In this document: positions 35,123 through 47,600 of the stretch, one piece after another
Layout of the letters: each line of letters starts with the position of its first letter
How positions within the stretch are numbered: the stretch's first letter is position 1
Source: Takakia lepidozioides
Lineage: Eukaryota; Streptophyta; Takakiopsida; Takakiales; Takakiaceae
Direction of reading: 5' to 3'
Length of the DNA stretch: 64,000 nt
Assembly: GCA_030704615.1 (NCBI GenBank)
Contig: CM060731.1
Location: 19,838,001 to 19,902,000 of the forward strand
Program-made: the position numbers and the translations under genes
Notes under the pieces: model-generated
What the model was told of the DNA's origin: nothing
What the model saw: the letters and a program-made list of their open reading frames with translations, nothing else
Database searches by the model: none

Positions 35123-36535
35123 ATTTAAAATGGTGTAGTGTTCAAATCCCCCTCACTTCTTGGGCATAGATAGGGGTATGCCTATGTTATACTTTTGCAT
35201 TGTTCCTCATGTTTTTTGCATAGTATATATTTCCAATTATCAAAAGAATCACTGTATGCGTGGGGATGACCCGCCCCTTTTTGTGCCAATTGAACGTAGT
35301 TCTCAGAAGTTGTCGCTAGTAGTGCGGAGCAACGTGAAGCCCTAGTTAAATACTTAAGAATCCATGTGGCTTACAAGCTGTGGTGGGTAACATGATGGTA
35401 AGGTGATAGTAATGTAGGCAGTGAGGTGTAAGTTTCAATTCCTGATGAGATGCTTTTGTCGTGTAACCCCGGTTGGTGTAAACATATGTAACTCTGGTTA
35501 GTCCATTTTATACTTAGCCAACTTTGGACTTAGTTGAATTTCGAGACCAAGTAAGAGTTACACTCCATTCTATGTAACCACGAGTGGAGTTACACACCTC
35601 GTCGTGTAACCCAATATAACCCCAAGTGGAGTTACATACCTCGTCGTGTAACCCCGTGTAACCCCAAGTGGAGTTACACACGTCGTTCTGTAACCCCGTG
35701 TAACCCCGAGTAACCCCGACTGGAGTTTACACTCCTTCAGTTCCATATCACTCCCAAGAGAGGGTGGGGGAAGATTTGACATGCCGGAAATCGGCGCACC
35801 ATCCTGTCAGAGGTTGCACGTGTGTATTAAGTTCTTACATTATTCCTATTATCTTCCGTTGTTAAATATCGTCATTCAACAATATGATTATTGGAGACTG
35901 TTTATTATATTCAGTTCCCTTCAGATTTGTCTATTTGGCTTAATTATAATTCAGTCCCCCCATTCGGTCCCTTTAGTTCTATTATATTCCGTTCCTTTCA
36001 GGTAGTTCTATTATCTCGTTTTTATCTTTTCCCATTTGTTTCTTGCATTTAATTCATTATTATCAGGACCGCCAACACTACCATTTCAGTTTTGTGATTA
36101 GGGTGGAGCCATTACGCGATTAGACGCTTGTTCTGTTACCCTACAGAGAAGGGCTTGATGAACAGGGAGAGAGATACTTTTATTCATAAATATTGGTCAC
36201 GGGGTAGTTTCGTCAATACCTAGTGGATCTTATTAATAACCGGATGCATACCCAGATCTCCTGTTTGTCATCTTTGTAATACCAGGAACCGGCCGATATT
36301 AAAAAAAGTGGGGGTTGGTTTCACATGAGCTCGGTTGTGCTCACGTGAGCCCAACCCACGATCATGGGGGATATAGATACACAGTGCATTTTTACGGTAC
36401 AACTGCACCGATATGATAAACTGCCTAGTCTATCTATACATTTATAAACATTCAATACATTCCAAATAATCACTTGTAAAACCAAACATATTATATACAA
36501 AGAGAATCATTTTAATATTAAACTATTATTTGTGT
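35123..36535. other. Repeat-rich intergenic, tRNA-like head plus minisatellite
   Basis: Positions about 35380-35455 contain A-box-like (GTAACATGATGGTAAGG) and B-box-like (AGTTTCAATTCC) motifs, suggesting another SINE-like head. A minisatellite follows at 35585-35720. Positions 36311-36358 hold an imperfect inverted repeat around CACATGAGC/GCTCACGTGAGC. No gene is seen. Confidence 0.45.
35585..35720 (+). repeat. 42-bp minisatellite rich in GTAACCCC
   Basis: Units at 35585-35626 and 35627-35668 (42 bases each) and 35669-35720 (52 bases) each start TGGAGTTACA and end in AACCCC(A/G)AG or a variant. GTGTAAC and GTTACAC within each unit can pair, giving a potential hairpin in every repeat. Confidence 0.85.
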
Positions 36536-36539
36536 TTAA

Positions 36540-37372
36540 CCCCTAATGGACGACACGACCCGTTTCGGTCGCTTCAGAAATCAGAAATCGATTTGCCATG
36601 ATGGCAAATCGTTGGATGACCTCGGATGAAAAAACTTTCTGAATGAAAGTTGTGCGCCGGGACGTCACGCACCTGCCTGTCTTTATGGCACCCTAAAATA
36701 ATAAAAGCACTGCCATCAGTAATATTTTTAGTGTGCGGGGGTACCCAATTGAGGGCCCTCCAGCAGCTTTGACCTACCAACGTGGCAGGATATGGGTGGC
36801 TGTACCAATAAAAATTCATCTTGCATGTAGATAGGTTAGAATGCTTCCAATTTTTTTGTGGTAGTGAGTTTCCACGCAAGGAACAATATGACTAGAGGAA
36901 TTCACATTGTGATGAAAATTTGGACACATTTGAGGCAGATTTGGGGTCAATTGTAATGGATGGTCTTTTTTACCCACCAATTTTCCCATACAAAGCAACC
37001 CTCATGTGGTTTTGGAATTTGGTTCTGGAATTTTGGCCCAAGGTGCTGTACATGCCAGGCAATTAGAATCTGGGTATGTTGTATCAATGAAAATTCATTT
37101 TGCCAGGCCTATTGCTTGGTCAAACCATTTTTTCACTCCAAAACTAGAGCACAGTAAAAATTTACAGCTTGCATTTTTGTTATAATCTTCGTAATGACAC
37201 GATGAAATCAACTGAAATTTTTACAGTAGGTTTTTGAAGTAGGTAGGATTACTTTCATACGGTTCATTCCCGTAGATGTTTGTCAAATGTCAGATATGCC
37301 CTCCAACATGAGGGCATGTTCCGTTTTGGAATGGGCCCACCAAAAACGGGCTTGTCCTTTAGCCTTTAGGGG
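36540..37372. mobile_element. piggyBac-like non-autonomous element (TTAA target)
   Basis: The element begins CCCCTAATGG directly after TTAA (36536-36539) and ends CCTTTAGGGG directly before TTAA (37373-37376). The termini are inverted repeats matching at 9 of 10 bases, and CCCGTTT occurs about 20-25 bases inside each end. TTAA duplication with a CCC-starting terminus is diagnostic of piggyBac. A hairpin CGATTTGCC-ATGAT-GGCAAATCG lies at 36588-36610. No transposase frame is present. PIF/Harbinger is less likely because the three bases flanking the two ends do not form a direct repeat. Confidence 0.6.
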
Positions 37373-37376
37373 TTAA

Positions 37377-39995
37377 GCTCCAAACGAAAAACAAAAGACC
37401 CAATAAGCAAGCAAGGACCAGCATTCAACCAAAATTTCACAAGGCAAAAACTTGAGTAGTATAGCGAGCAACTATAAACCTATAGCAGGAGCAAGTGGGT
37501 TTCACATTGAAACCTTTGGTGATATAGCCACAAACTTGCGGGGCGGCAAGTTTCACATTGAGAAACCCTTAGAAATATAGCTTGAATCCAAACTTTTTAT
37601 ACCAAATCCCAACACCCAACAATCCCACATCTTACATGTAAAACCCACGCCTATAGGGTAACATGTTTACCAATTATAGGGGTTACTTGTTTTTTTTTTT
37701 TTTTTTTTTTTTTTGGGTTCTTTTTGTGTTGTGATTAGTAATAGTTTCAACCAAAGAACAGTAAATCTAGGCTATCAACCAACTAATTAGTGTTTAGATG
37801 ATGTTTTAATTTAATTAGTTAGTATTTCTAAGTACTTTGATAAGTTTGTAATTTTAAATGCGAGCTCTTCAGAAATGGTCGAAGAATGTTTTTCTAAACC
37901 CCGGCCCAATTTGATAATATTCGGTTTTCTTTATTTTATTTTATTTTTGAGAACAGGGGACACGCCCCGGAAAATTTTATTAATAAAAGCAAGGGATTAC
38001 ATGATGGGGTTATTATCCATAGTGGGTTATTATCCATGTTTCATTGATATGTTGTCTAACAATTTCGATAATGGGCTTGATTGATAACCCCGGGTGTGTA
38101 AAATCTTAAGTAAATCTAATATTGGTCTCTGGCGGGTATGTCCCGGGATATCACACCACCAACACCCAAAACCGGCCGGTCTTACAAAAGACAATAACCT
38201 CCCAACACTGGAATAAATCTACAGGGCAGTGTCCCCTTTCTCAGCCTCCTGTCATGTGAGGTTATTTTGTCCTCAGTATCAAAACATTCGGCCTCTCTGG
38301 CCCGGCCTTCAATCCCCCAAAGAAAGTAAAAAACAAAAAAACCAACATAGACATAGGGATGTCAGATATGTCCATATATACATACTTGTGGGCAGTTCGT
38401 TTCGCATGGCTTGAAGTTCTAGTTTGCAGGACCTCGCGTTGGAAGCGGCTGGATTGTCAAGAATCTCTTCCTCCTTTCTTTTAAGATGACAGCTCCACAA
38501 TGTCACATCTGTTCCGCGCATCATATCCTTAGAGTGTATTGTCCAACTGTTGTGTACGAGCTCGTCACGTTCTGCAACGACAAACAGCGATCATCAAGGC
38601 AAGATTTTCTATTTTCTCCTTCAGCAGATCTATCTTTATCGATTCTTGCTCCTCTCTGCACAAGTATTTCTTTTTGAGATACCGCTGTATCTTTGCATCT
38701 TTGCTGAGTTCCGTGTGTTCAATTCGTGGCGCTTTAAACATGTAGGGATTCGCTTGGCCGTTGCTGTGGCGCCTCTTGCGTCTTGCGGTCATTGATGTCT
38801 CTGCCATAAGTTATAACTTGGAGAGAGTGTCTCAGAAGGTTTTCCGCAAGGGCTTTCTTGGCAGTTCTTCATTCCTAAACATTCGGCCTCTACTTATGAG
38901 CAAGAGTGGAAAACACTGTTTGTTCCAAACCAGACCGCAAAAAAAATCGCATCGCAGCAGCTGATGTTGCTTTTATCACCTCTTTGGTCGCAGCCACTTC
39001 TGCCATTCCTTTAAATACCGAGCGGATAAAGTTCTTGGGGACTCTACTCTCGATGGGATCAAAGAAATAGTTTTCTCTGAATGACGGCCTCAGACAGCTC
39101 GAAGAGCTTATGGGACACACAAGAAAGCAGGATATGGGCTCTAACACTCAAGCCCGAAAACAACTTTTGTGACCAAGTTCCCATCAGCATATCGGATACG
39201 TAAGTTCGTTATTTGAAAGAAAATGTATGAACGAAAGAAAGGAAAACCTTATGTGAAAACCGGGAGTGAGCTTTGGGTGGGATTCGCTGATTCTCCTCCC
39301 TTTCTAGAACTTAAAAGAAAACTATTTGTGCTTTGCGACCATCTAGGTAGATGTTTCATGCGTTCCATCCACTCTGACCACTTGAACACCGTTGTTTAAT
39401 AGTCTTGAAGATACAAAGAGGCCATGCACTACAAGACAACATGCGTTTGCATTTACACTCAGAAGCATAACCAATGACCATGAAGTAGTGCCACATGATG
39501 ACAGCACAGTTGAAAAAATGGAAGCCCTGAAATTGCATACAGCAGAGGTGTACAAGGTGGACAACATTGTTTTCAAGTTGTCCACATAGAACCGAAATAT
39601 TTTGTATATTGAAAACCCCGTATTTTCAGGGAATGTGAAACACAGGGTGGACAACGTGATTGCCAAGTTGCCCAAATTCAATGACAAGTCTACTTTAAAT
39701 TGATTTGCTTTCGCCAGCTAATCCATTGCCAGATTTGGTAAGGCAGAAGACTGTCTCAACTCTTTCCTGCTCTCTTGCCATCACAAATTGGATACCCCAC
39801 TTTCAGTATACCTCTAATTCACCCTCAACTTTCCCTGTACAAATGCATGGGTGGGAAAAAAGCTCTTTCAAAGAGAGCAGAGAATAACCTGAATAGAGGA
39901 GAGCTCTGGCACTCTTCCACACAGCTGCACACGGAAGTTGCAACTTTATGAATCGGTAATGTGGGAGGAGGCAGTTCCGGAGGAGGAGATTAATC
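37377..39995. other. Intergenic with poly-T tract and one possible ORF
   Basis: A 25-base T run lies at 37690-37714. A minus-strand frame at 38565-38807 (80 codons) is Lys/Arg-rich with a likely helix (KDAKIQRYLKKKYLCREEQE), and 38390-38490 on the same strand adds CHLKRKEEEILDNPAASNA; together they could be exons of a small unknown protein or transposon remnant. At 38201-38210 the sequence CCCAACACTG resembles a hAT terminus, but no partner end was found. Confidence 0.4.
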
Positions 39996-42377
39996 CTAAC
40001 TTTGCCAGGTGACAGCAATGGGACTTTGCACTACATGTGTTCCATCCGTCCATGTCAGATACCCAAACACAGTTTCTGAATCACCAGGGAGGAGATCAAC
40101 ATGTTGAGCAGTCACAGCCAGTGTGTAGGTCTGCTTCTCATTCACTGCACCGAAATCCAACGTCGAAGGCTTCACCACCACTGTCACACCCTTGGGAGCT
40201 GCTACGCTGGCAGTGTACCTTGATTTTGCCTGCCCTACATTAGTCACAGTCCTGGTAAAAGTGGTAGACAGTACTGTCGTTTTGGACTGATCCAAGACAG
40301 CCGAAAATGAGGGGTAATTCAAGTCTCCAGGAAGAACTGCCTTCTCGGGACACTTCGGAACCTCATGGGTGAACACCTGTATGGCATTTGCTGAGAAATT
40401 CAACCCACATAGAAAGTTCACGTAGTCTTGGGAAGTCAGATCATAGACCAAACCTGGCTGAACAGCCTTTTCAGGCTGCACTTGACCAGATCCAAAATCA
40501 AAGGGGCTTGAAAAAGTCCCGGTGGCTTCATCTGTCAGAAGTGCATTGTTGTTGCTAATGACAGAGGCAGTAGTCATGAGAGCAGACTTTATTGCACCTG
40601 GGCTCCAGTCTGGATGCGCTGCCTTCAACAAGACTGCAATCCCACTTACATGGGGGCAAGACATGGAAGTCCCAGAGATGATATTAAAACGCACTCTCCT
40701 GCTGTCAAAGGCCAAGCCCGTGGGGCCAGTATGACCAGTCCAAGCTGCCAGAATATTCACCCCTGGCCCGATCACATCTGGCTTCAAGATCTCGGGGAAA
40801 ATTGGGCTTGGTCCCCGTGAAGAGAAGGAGGCAATCACTGGAGCAGGCTTCACATTGAGCGCAGTTCCCCCAAAATGGATGGTAGCTGTGGGATTTTTAG
40901 TAGAAGCAATGTAAGCCTTGATCGCACTGCCTGCTTTGCTACCCACGTCTGTGCCAGGTAGAATGTGGCTGTCTGCTACCACACCCTCCCCGTCAACGTG
41001 GGTATTAGCCATAATCATCCCCGCCCCTCCAGCCAAAAGCACTACGCCCCCCTTCTCCGTTCTGGCATTTACGCCTCGATCACACAAAACTATCTTCCCA
41101 GCAACAAGTTTCGGATTCAGACTGCCCTCCAAGCATTGGCCGGCGCTGGTAGTATTGACTCCGTTAAGGCCTGCCTTTCCGGCGTAGATAAGAGGGAGAC
41201 TACCGTTTCCCAATCCTTTCCCGCTGTAGAGAGACTGCCCAGAGTATGTAGCCCCATTACCTAAAACTGGATCGGCAGGGAAATCTCTGTCCAGCGTACC
41301 AGCTCCTACAGTAAGCTGCCAGGGGGCAATATTGGAGACGGTAAGAGGACCAGGACCCGAGTTCCCTGCAGAGCAAGACACTAAGACGCCGTGCTTGACT
41401 GCCCCAAAAGATGCAATGGATATAATGTCATTGTAGTTGGGTGTGACACCTCCGCCCACAGAGAGAGAAATCACATCAACCCCATCTGCCACAGCCTGAT
41501 CAAAAGCAGCAAGAATATCTGAGTCGAAGCACCCTGGCGTCCAACACACTTTGTACACAGCGAGTCGAGCCTTTGGAGCCATTCCTCGTGCGGTCCCCTC
41601 AGCAAACCCAAACAGGCTTGCACGATAGACATAACGACCAGCAGCTGTGGATGATGTGTGAGTTCCATGCCCTTCGGAGTCTCTTGCAGACTTATACTCC
41701 ACGGTTTCATTTATCGGACCCACTTCGGCCTCATATCCCTTGTAGTAGTAGCGTGCCCCTATCAGCTTTTTGTTGCACATAGAGGCATTGAAGGCAGTCC
41801 CTGGAACACACGTACCTTTCCAGCGCGAGGGAATTGGCCCCATGCGCTGGTCCGAGAAGCTGTGTCGCTCAGGCCACACGCCAGTGTCCAGGAGCCCCAC
41901 AATGACATCCTCTCCATAGTCGCTGTCAGGCCAAAGACCCTTAGACACATTGAGACGCAGAAACTCTGGCGTGTGCGTGGTGTGGAGCTGCTTCACGGTA
42001 TCAGGGTACAAGCCTATCACTCCAGCCATCTTCTCCATTACAGCAGCTTCATCAGCCGTGAGACGCGCAGAAAATCCATGGAAGACCGTGTCATATGTAT
42101 GGAGAAGGCTGTCAGGTCCAATGGCGCTCAACTGGGTCAAAGACTGAACCCCCCCAAACTTCACCGACTGAAGAACAGATGTGTACCACCCAACATGGGT
42201 AGCAAAAATGCTGGGCAATTCACTCTTTGCCATCTGCACAATGTATGTTCTCCCCCTGCTAGAATCAAGCTGTAAGGACCCAGTAAGGCCCCCAACAACA
42301 AGGCAAGCTAGAAAACACGCCCACAATGTGCACCCTGCCATCTCTAATCTTCCCAGCGACTTACGCAAACCCATCAC
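39996..42377 (-). CDS. Subtilisin-like serine protease, SBT1-type
   Basis: Intronless, 793 codons, complete. The first ATG is at 42377; Met13 (42341) gives a cleaner signal peptide (MAGCTLWACFLACLVVGG), so either start is possible. An inhibitor-I9 prodomain (about 43-132) is followed by the S8 catalytic domain, with Asp164 (LLDTGVWPE), His237 (DSEGHGTHTSSTAAG), oxyanion Asn339 (CSAGNSGPG) and Ser571 (SGTSMSCPHVSG). A protease-associated domain is inserted at about 385-510, and a fibronectin-III-like domain ends the protein (about 685-790). Length and order are standard for plant subtilases, which are secreted to the cell wall and process proteins or peptides. All catalytic residues are present. 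The neighbouring SPS gene lies 2.3 kb upstream on the same strand and is independent. Confidence 0.96.
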   Translation of the reverse strand: MMGLRKSLGRLEMAGCTLWACFLACLVVGGLTGSLQLDSSRGRTYIVQMAKSELPSIFATHVGWYTSVLQSVKFGGVQSLTQLSAIGPDSLLHTYDTVFHGFSARLTADEAAVMEKMAGVIGLYPDTVKQLHTTHTPEFLRLNVSKGLWPDSDYGEDVIVGLLDTGVWPERHSFSDQRMGPIPSRWKGTCVPGTAFNASMCNKKLIGARYYYKGYEAEVGPINETVEYKSARDSEGHGTHTSSTAAGRYVYRASLFGFAEGTARGMAPKARLAVYKVCWTPGCFDSDILAAFDQAVADGVDVISLSVGGGVTPNYNDIISIASFGAVKHGVLVSCSAGNSGPGPLTVSNIAPWQLTVGAGTLDRDFPADPVLGNGATYSGQSLYSGKGLGNGSLPLIYAGKAGLNGVNTTSAGQCLEGSLNPKLVAGKIVLCDRGVNARTEKGGVVLLAGGAGMIMANTHVDGEGVVADSHILPGTDVGSKAGSAIKAYIASTKNPTATIHFGGTALNVKPAPVIASFSSRGPSPIFPEILKPDVIGPGVNILAAWTGHTGPTGLAFDSRRVRFNIISGTSMSCPHVSGIAVLLKAAHPDWSPGAIKSALMTTASVISNNNALLTDEATGTFSSPFDFGSGQVQPEKAVQPGLVYDLTSQDYVNFLCGLNFSANAIQVFTHEVPKCPEKAVLPGDLNYPSFSAVLDQSKTTVLSTTFTRTVTNVGQAKSRYTASVAAPKGVTVVVKPSTLDFGAVNEKQTYTLAVTAQHVDLLPGDSETVFGYLTWTDGTHVVQSPIAVTWQS

Positions 42378-44678
42378 TCCCAGATGGAGGCCGAGCTACC
42401 GCCACCAAATCGACAACTCGGGGCCCTACCCCAACAGACGTGCTACCGCTCCTCCACCTCCTGCTAAAGGGGCACAGACCTTCCCAAATGCCCACTCTCT
42501 CTAGGTAATAGGTAAGTCCCTTTTATCTCACAAGCCTCCTCTCTCGCAGGCTTCCCTCGGGACTCTCGACCACCGTCTTTTGCACCGTCTTTCTTCTATC
42601 TATCGAGCTGTCCTCGTCGCTACCGCCCCTATTCTATCATTAGAGCTGTCCACCTTGAGGTCGGAACCCATTTAAGGCGAGCAGATTAGCGATTCAATTA
42701 CCACCGACCAAAGAGAGAAGTCCCTCGTTCTCCACTTCCACAACTGGCAGGGTCGGTGTCACCTTCAATCTACCCAGAGGGAAGTGAGTCAAGCTCCTCT
42801 ACCGATCTGTTATCTCACCTACCTGTGGGTCGTAATAAAAAGTTGAGAACGGTTTACAAGTCAGATTGCACACTACAACTGCTGCGGAACATCCCCCCCC
42901 CCCCCGCTCAGTTGGGTAGGTGGCTTGGGAATGAGAGACGGCCACGAATGGATGTGCGGTGCAGTGCAGTGTGGATGACCCACAGCAGCGCCCTTGCTTA
43001 TCTGCTGCCGATGCTCTCCTATTTATCACAAAAGCATCCCCGTTCCCATCTCCCTATTGATAGTTCCCATTGATCCGTTAGTTTAGCATACCGCGTAGTT
43101 CCTTCCGCTATACTCTCGGTAGACAGCCGGCGATGTAGTCGGCTCATCTCCCGGCTCAGCCGTTTCTATTGCTAGCTGGCAGAATCGGCTCTCCAGCCCC
43201 ATGTCCACTGGGAGCATTCCCCATTGATCAGATACTCATCCAGAGTGCGACAGACTTGATGTGGCCCTCCATTGACCACATTGACCAGTGATGGAGCCTC
43301 AGGCCAAAAAGCGTTCTGATATACTTTTCTTCACTGACACCATCCCCACCTCTTTCAATCTCATGAGACCCGCTCTTCATCCGAGAACGAGGGGGTAAGG
43401 CCGTGGAGTGTGTGATCGGTGTGAAGCGTGTGACTCAGTTCGGCAAATGCGGGGGATGATCCCATAAAAATGGCGGAGAAGGTGACGAGGGTCGTCGTAT
43501 AGGTGCACAGCTGGTCAGCTTTTAGGTGTAGGGTAATGCCCTGAGTGGAGGGCACGGATTTAAGGGCCTGACCCCGAGGGCGGTAGCCCCAGGGGAAGGC
43601 CCGAAAATCCGGGAGTGCCCGACACGAGGGGCATTACCCTACGTAAAGAAATGGGATGATTTTCTTATCTTTTCATCCTTCCTTTATGCTTTCTCCCCGC
43701 CAGTAGCTTGCCGTGGAAAAAAATATCTTTGAGGTAAAGATAAAGAAATATCGCAGGTGTGCATTACACTCGTGTGGGTAATCATTGGGCGGGCTCTTAC
43801 GCTGGATAACGCGCAGAAATTTACAAAGAGAAATCAGCCCTAGTTCCTTTCGTAGGAATGCCAGCGGTAGGCGACATGACCTCACACCTTGCCCCAATGG
43901 AGGACCCAACAATCCGCTGACAAGCTTCCTGGAAAGCATTTTTCGTGCTTGCTTCCGCCGCATGTTTTTGGGGAAGGGATGATATACCTCATATTGCGTT
44001 TGGAAGTCCCTCGGGTCCAGTCTTCCCCTACAAAACATCCCCAAGCTGCGGGTCTACGAGCAGTCAATCCTTCTGCCCATCCCTTCCGCAAGACTGCCGT
44101 CCACGATGTTTTAACTTAAGCGTTTTGTTTCCCGGTCCAACCACATCTGCTTCATATCTACTTGGACCCGAGTTGCACGCGTTACAACAATTTCAAGTTC
44201 ACATGACCACGGTGAGGACTTTGCAAATCCAAGTCTGCGCAGTTCGAGACGAAGGCAGTGAGAGTAATAGACCGAGATGGTCATTGTTTTTGTTTATTAT
44301 TTCGAGGAGCAACTGTGATCTAACTCTGAACATTACAAGTAGCCAGTCTTTACAGAATGCAAGCTACAACCAGAGGAACAGGCTTCTCCGTTGGTGATTA
44401 AGAAAACACTTCATATGAAGTATCTGGATTTTAAATACAGTTTCTCAACGTTCTATTCTTCAAGACAGCAGCTGTGCAACCACCATAGCCACACCACATA
44501 TGTGCAAACTACTTGTCCGGCAGAACAAGAGAGGCCCTGCAAGAGAACTAGATTACAGTGAGGAGAAGAGACTTGAAGCCGTAATTTCAGATCCCAGATC
44601 TCAGTTTGGATGTTAGGAAGAAGAGAGGGACAAAAAGACTGGAAAAAAGACGAGACAAGACAGAGCAGGAGTTCAATC
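42378..44678. other. Subtilase upstream region and SPS 3' flank
   Basis: No gene recognised. The first 300 bases should contain the leader and promoter of the subtilase; the sequence is CT- and CCACC-rich but no TATA box stands out. A 115-bp inverted-repeat unit lies at 43528-43642. Positions near 44640-44678 are the start of the SPS 3' untranslated region. Confidence 0.45.
43528..43642. repeat. 115-bp inverted-repeat unit
   Basis: GTAGGGTAATGCCC (43528-43541) and its exact complement GGGCATTACCCTAC (43629-43642) bound a GC-rich, purine-biased 87-base loop. It may be a miniature transposon or a long hairpin. No clear target duplication is seen at the edges. Confidence 0.65.
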
Positions 44679-47600
44679 CTACTTCTTCAAAGCTTCCAAT
44701 ATCAACTCAGACAGAGAACCGATGTTGGTGGTGACCATGTTGGGACTCTCCGTGGGAGCAACATCACCCCTGTCGTAGTTGCCACCGACCCGCAACTTCA
44801 TCTCAGACCCACCTTTCACAACTTCTTGCACTATGACTGTTTTGTGAGTACCAGACAACAGCTCCTCATAATCAGTGTCCCCAGTCTCGCCAACAACCAC
44901 AAACATGTTAGCCACATCCACATTCCACCTCGCAAAGAAATACCTGCACAATTTCCAGCACCCTTAATCATCAACTTACTCCATGTAGACACAGAACATT
45001 GCTTGCAACCCCTCCTACTAAGAAGGTGTGCCGCCAGCCATTGTTGCCAATTACTGCCTGGAATAAACTGTGGCTTTCCTCAGTCAACGAAATACTGCAG
45101 GTTCTAGAGAAAGATAAAGGTCTAGAGAAAGGTATCGATCATTTTTATGAACCTACTTAGGCTTCATGTACAAAGTGTCTAACTTCTGAGGGCAGGAACA
45201 CAAAACTTGCTAGTTTATCTCAGCCACCAACATTTGCAAGGATGTCGTCTGAGAGGAAAGACCAGCATACCGGAGGGCCTGTGACCGAGAAGCCAGCAAG
45301 GGCAGGACATGTAGCTTGGTTGCATTCTGACAATACATCACATGACACCGCAAACCCCTCATTCGCAATCGCTGTCTCAACTGATCAACCGCTGGAGCCT
45401 AACCAGCCACCCACACAAGCCCAACAGCTTATCAAGAGCAGCTCAAGACCAGTCTACTTCGAAACTCTTGCCTTGCATCAAAGAAAACATACCCACCAAG
45501 AATTCGAGGACCACCAGATGTCCCTCTGGTAAGTAGCAGCTGAAGTATAGCAATGATCTACTCAGCATCCAACAAACATAACAACCACTCTGATGAATTA
45601 AGACTAAAGTCTAAAGACAGTCGAGTGGCATACAATATCAGGGTTGCGGACATGGTATGCAAGGCAGTGTGAGTTGCAAGATTGCTCGTCTTCAACTAAA
45701 ATGCGCTCTAATTTGATCTCGGACTTCTCTCCATCAGGGGCAGTTAATCGGGCCATGGTCTTACGAAGGCCTTCATAACCCCAGCGATAATCAATGTGGG
45801 CCTGGTAGTCAGCATCAGCATGCAGGTCAAATTCTGTACTGGAGTCGTCACTGGTGGATGACCCTGCAGGATAGTACAGCTCACTCCCACTGCTGCATAT
45901 CAGCGCATCAAATTCGTTGGGGGAGAGGCCGCTGGATTTCAACATTGACACTATTTCAGAGACCGTGAGGGCTGAGGAGATGATGCAACCTGTCGACTGT
46001 GGAGCCGTTCGAACAGTTTTGACGACATCTTGAATCAATCGAATCAGTTGCTCACTAGGCTTCTCTGATGAAGCATCATAGCTATCCACTGCAATGACCA
46101 CCAGTCTTCTTCTCTTCTTCAACATTGGCACTTTTGATGACAGATTCAAAGAAGTCTGCGTTCCCAAAGGTTTCTTTGGATCAGATCCAACTTCCTCCAG
46201 AGTCCTGTCCAACCGCCCACTTTGGGTTCGCCTAGCCAGCATCTGCTTCACTTCCTCACCATTAACATTTTTCCCACTACCAATGCTATTGAGACTCCGC
46301 AGAGCTTTCTCAAAGTCCCCAACTTTTTCTCCATCAACAGACAGGCGAAGTGAGATGTCACGGACATCACGCAATGAGTCTCCCTGGGAATCTACATCTT
46401 CTTTTCCATCTGCTGATGGTTCAGTTTGCCACTGCGGATGTCGCATCCTGCACAATGCAATTCGAGACAAGTATGTACGACAGTGCTCAGGCCAAGAGAA
46501 TAGGTGAATGTTTTTCAGCCCGTTTTTTCGGCAAACATTCCAGAGCTTCCGATCAACCACCAGCTTAAGCAAGGCATCTGCAATCTCCTTTTCCTTGTGT
46601 GGGTCTATCAACAGACCATTGGTAAGTGCCTGCAATAAGACAAACACCTGATTAATATAGACCACAATGGGAGAGACAGGAGGAAAGCAAAAGAGTGATT
46701 AGTAAAAAGTCTTCCATAAGTGAAACCTTGTACCCATATGTACCACACAGATTGGCGGAGGGGAGCAGAATAGCAGCACTATCATCACCGGAAACTTGCA
46801 CCAATAGAGAGAGACAGTCTTGGTAACAAAGTGAAAACAGAACATCATTTCTCTTTCTTCCACTCCACATGATCGGAGATACTGGGAAGTTATGGTAGAA
46901 TCTTAGAAATACTTAATCCTTGCAGAGGTCTTCACTTAGTGAAGTCACAAAGTGCTTACTTACCTGCCTGAGGCACTCGGTCTCTGTGCAATAATTGGGG
47001 TTGGCTTTGTTTTTGTTCCTTTTCTTGTTCTACTGTCCCTAAAGCCCTCTGGGCCTTCCATTGAGATCACAAATTTTTTCTTCCTCTTGTCGTCCAGAAA
47101 AATCTCCATAACAATGTCACTCCAAGTGAAAATCCACTGCAGAGTGAGACCCAAAGAGGATTTCGGCTTGGTTCCAGTGACTGCGTAAATTGCCAACATC
47201 GGAATGCATTTCAAGTTCACCATTTAACATGCCTAAGGATACGCTTTAAATTTTCAGGGGGACAATTTCATGACTGCAGAAGAACATGCCAGAAATTCAG
47301 GTAAGGAGTGGGTTGAGAGGACATAGCTGGTGAGGAACCATCAGAAAGTGGGAAGCGTTACTGAAGAAGAGAAGAGAAGGCAACACCAACAAATATGCAC
47401 CTCAACTGGATTGATAGAACTAAGGAGAAACAAACCTTCTGAATGTCCACAGGGCCTCCATTCTTGGTAGCCACCATTGGTAATCCATGCGCTGCAGCCT
47501 GTCCAAATGCCAATATTCACCTCATTAGCAAGCCTGCAAATTTCAAAAGCAAGAAAGAAATGAAATCCGTCTTTGAAGTAGATGTGAGTCGAAGTTAGTA

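Noticed and set aside
38201-38210. CCCAACACTG as the end of another hAT copy
   Set aside because: No partner terminus or target duplication was found within a plausible distance.
41658-42275. 205-codon plus-strand frame inside the subtilase
   Set aside because: It is the antisense shadow of a clearly conserved protease coding region.
44944-45110. An additional SPS exon just upstream of the last exon
   Set aside because: It would need a 36-base intron and did not match the family. The exon at 45271-45398 reads [20 protein letters not shown] and closes the phase exactly.
46094-46507. Plus-strand frame inside SPS exon 12
   Set aside because: Antisense shadow of the conserved SPS exon.
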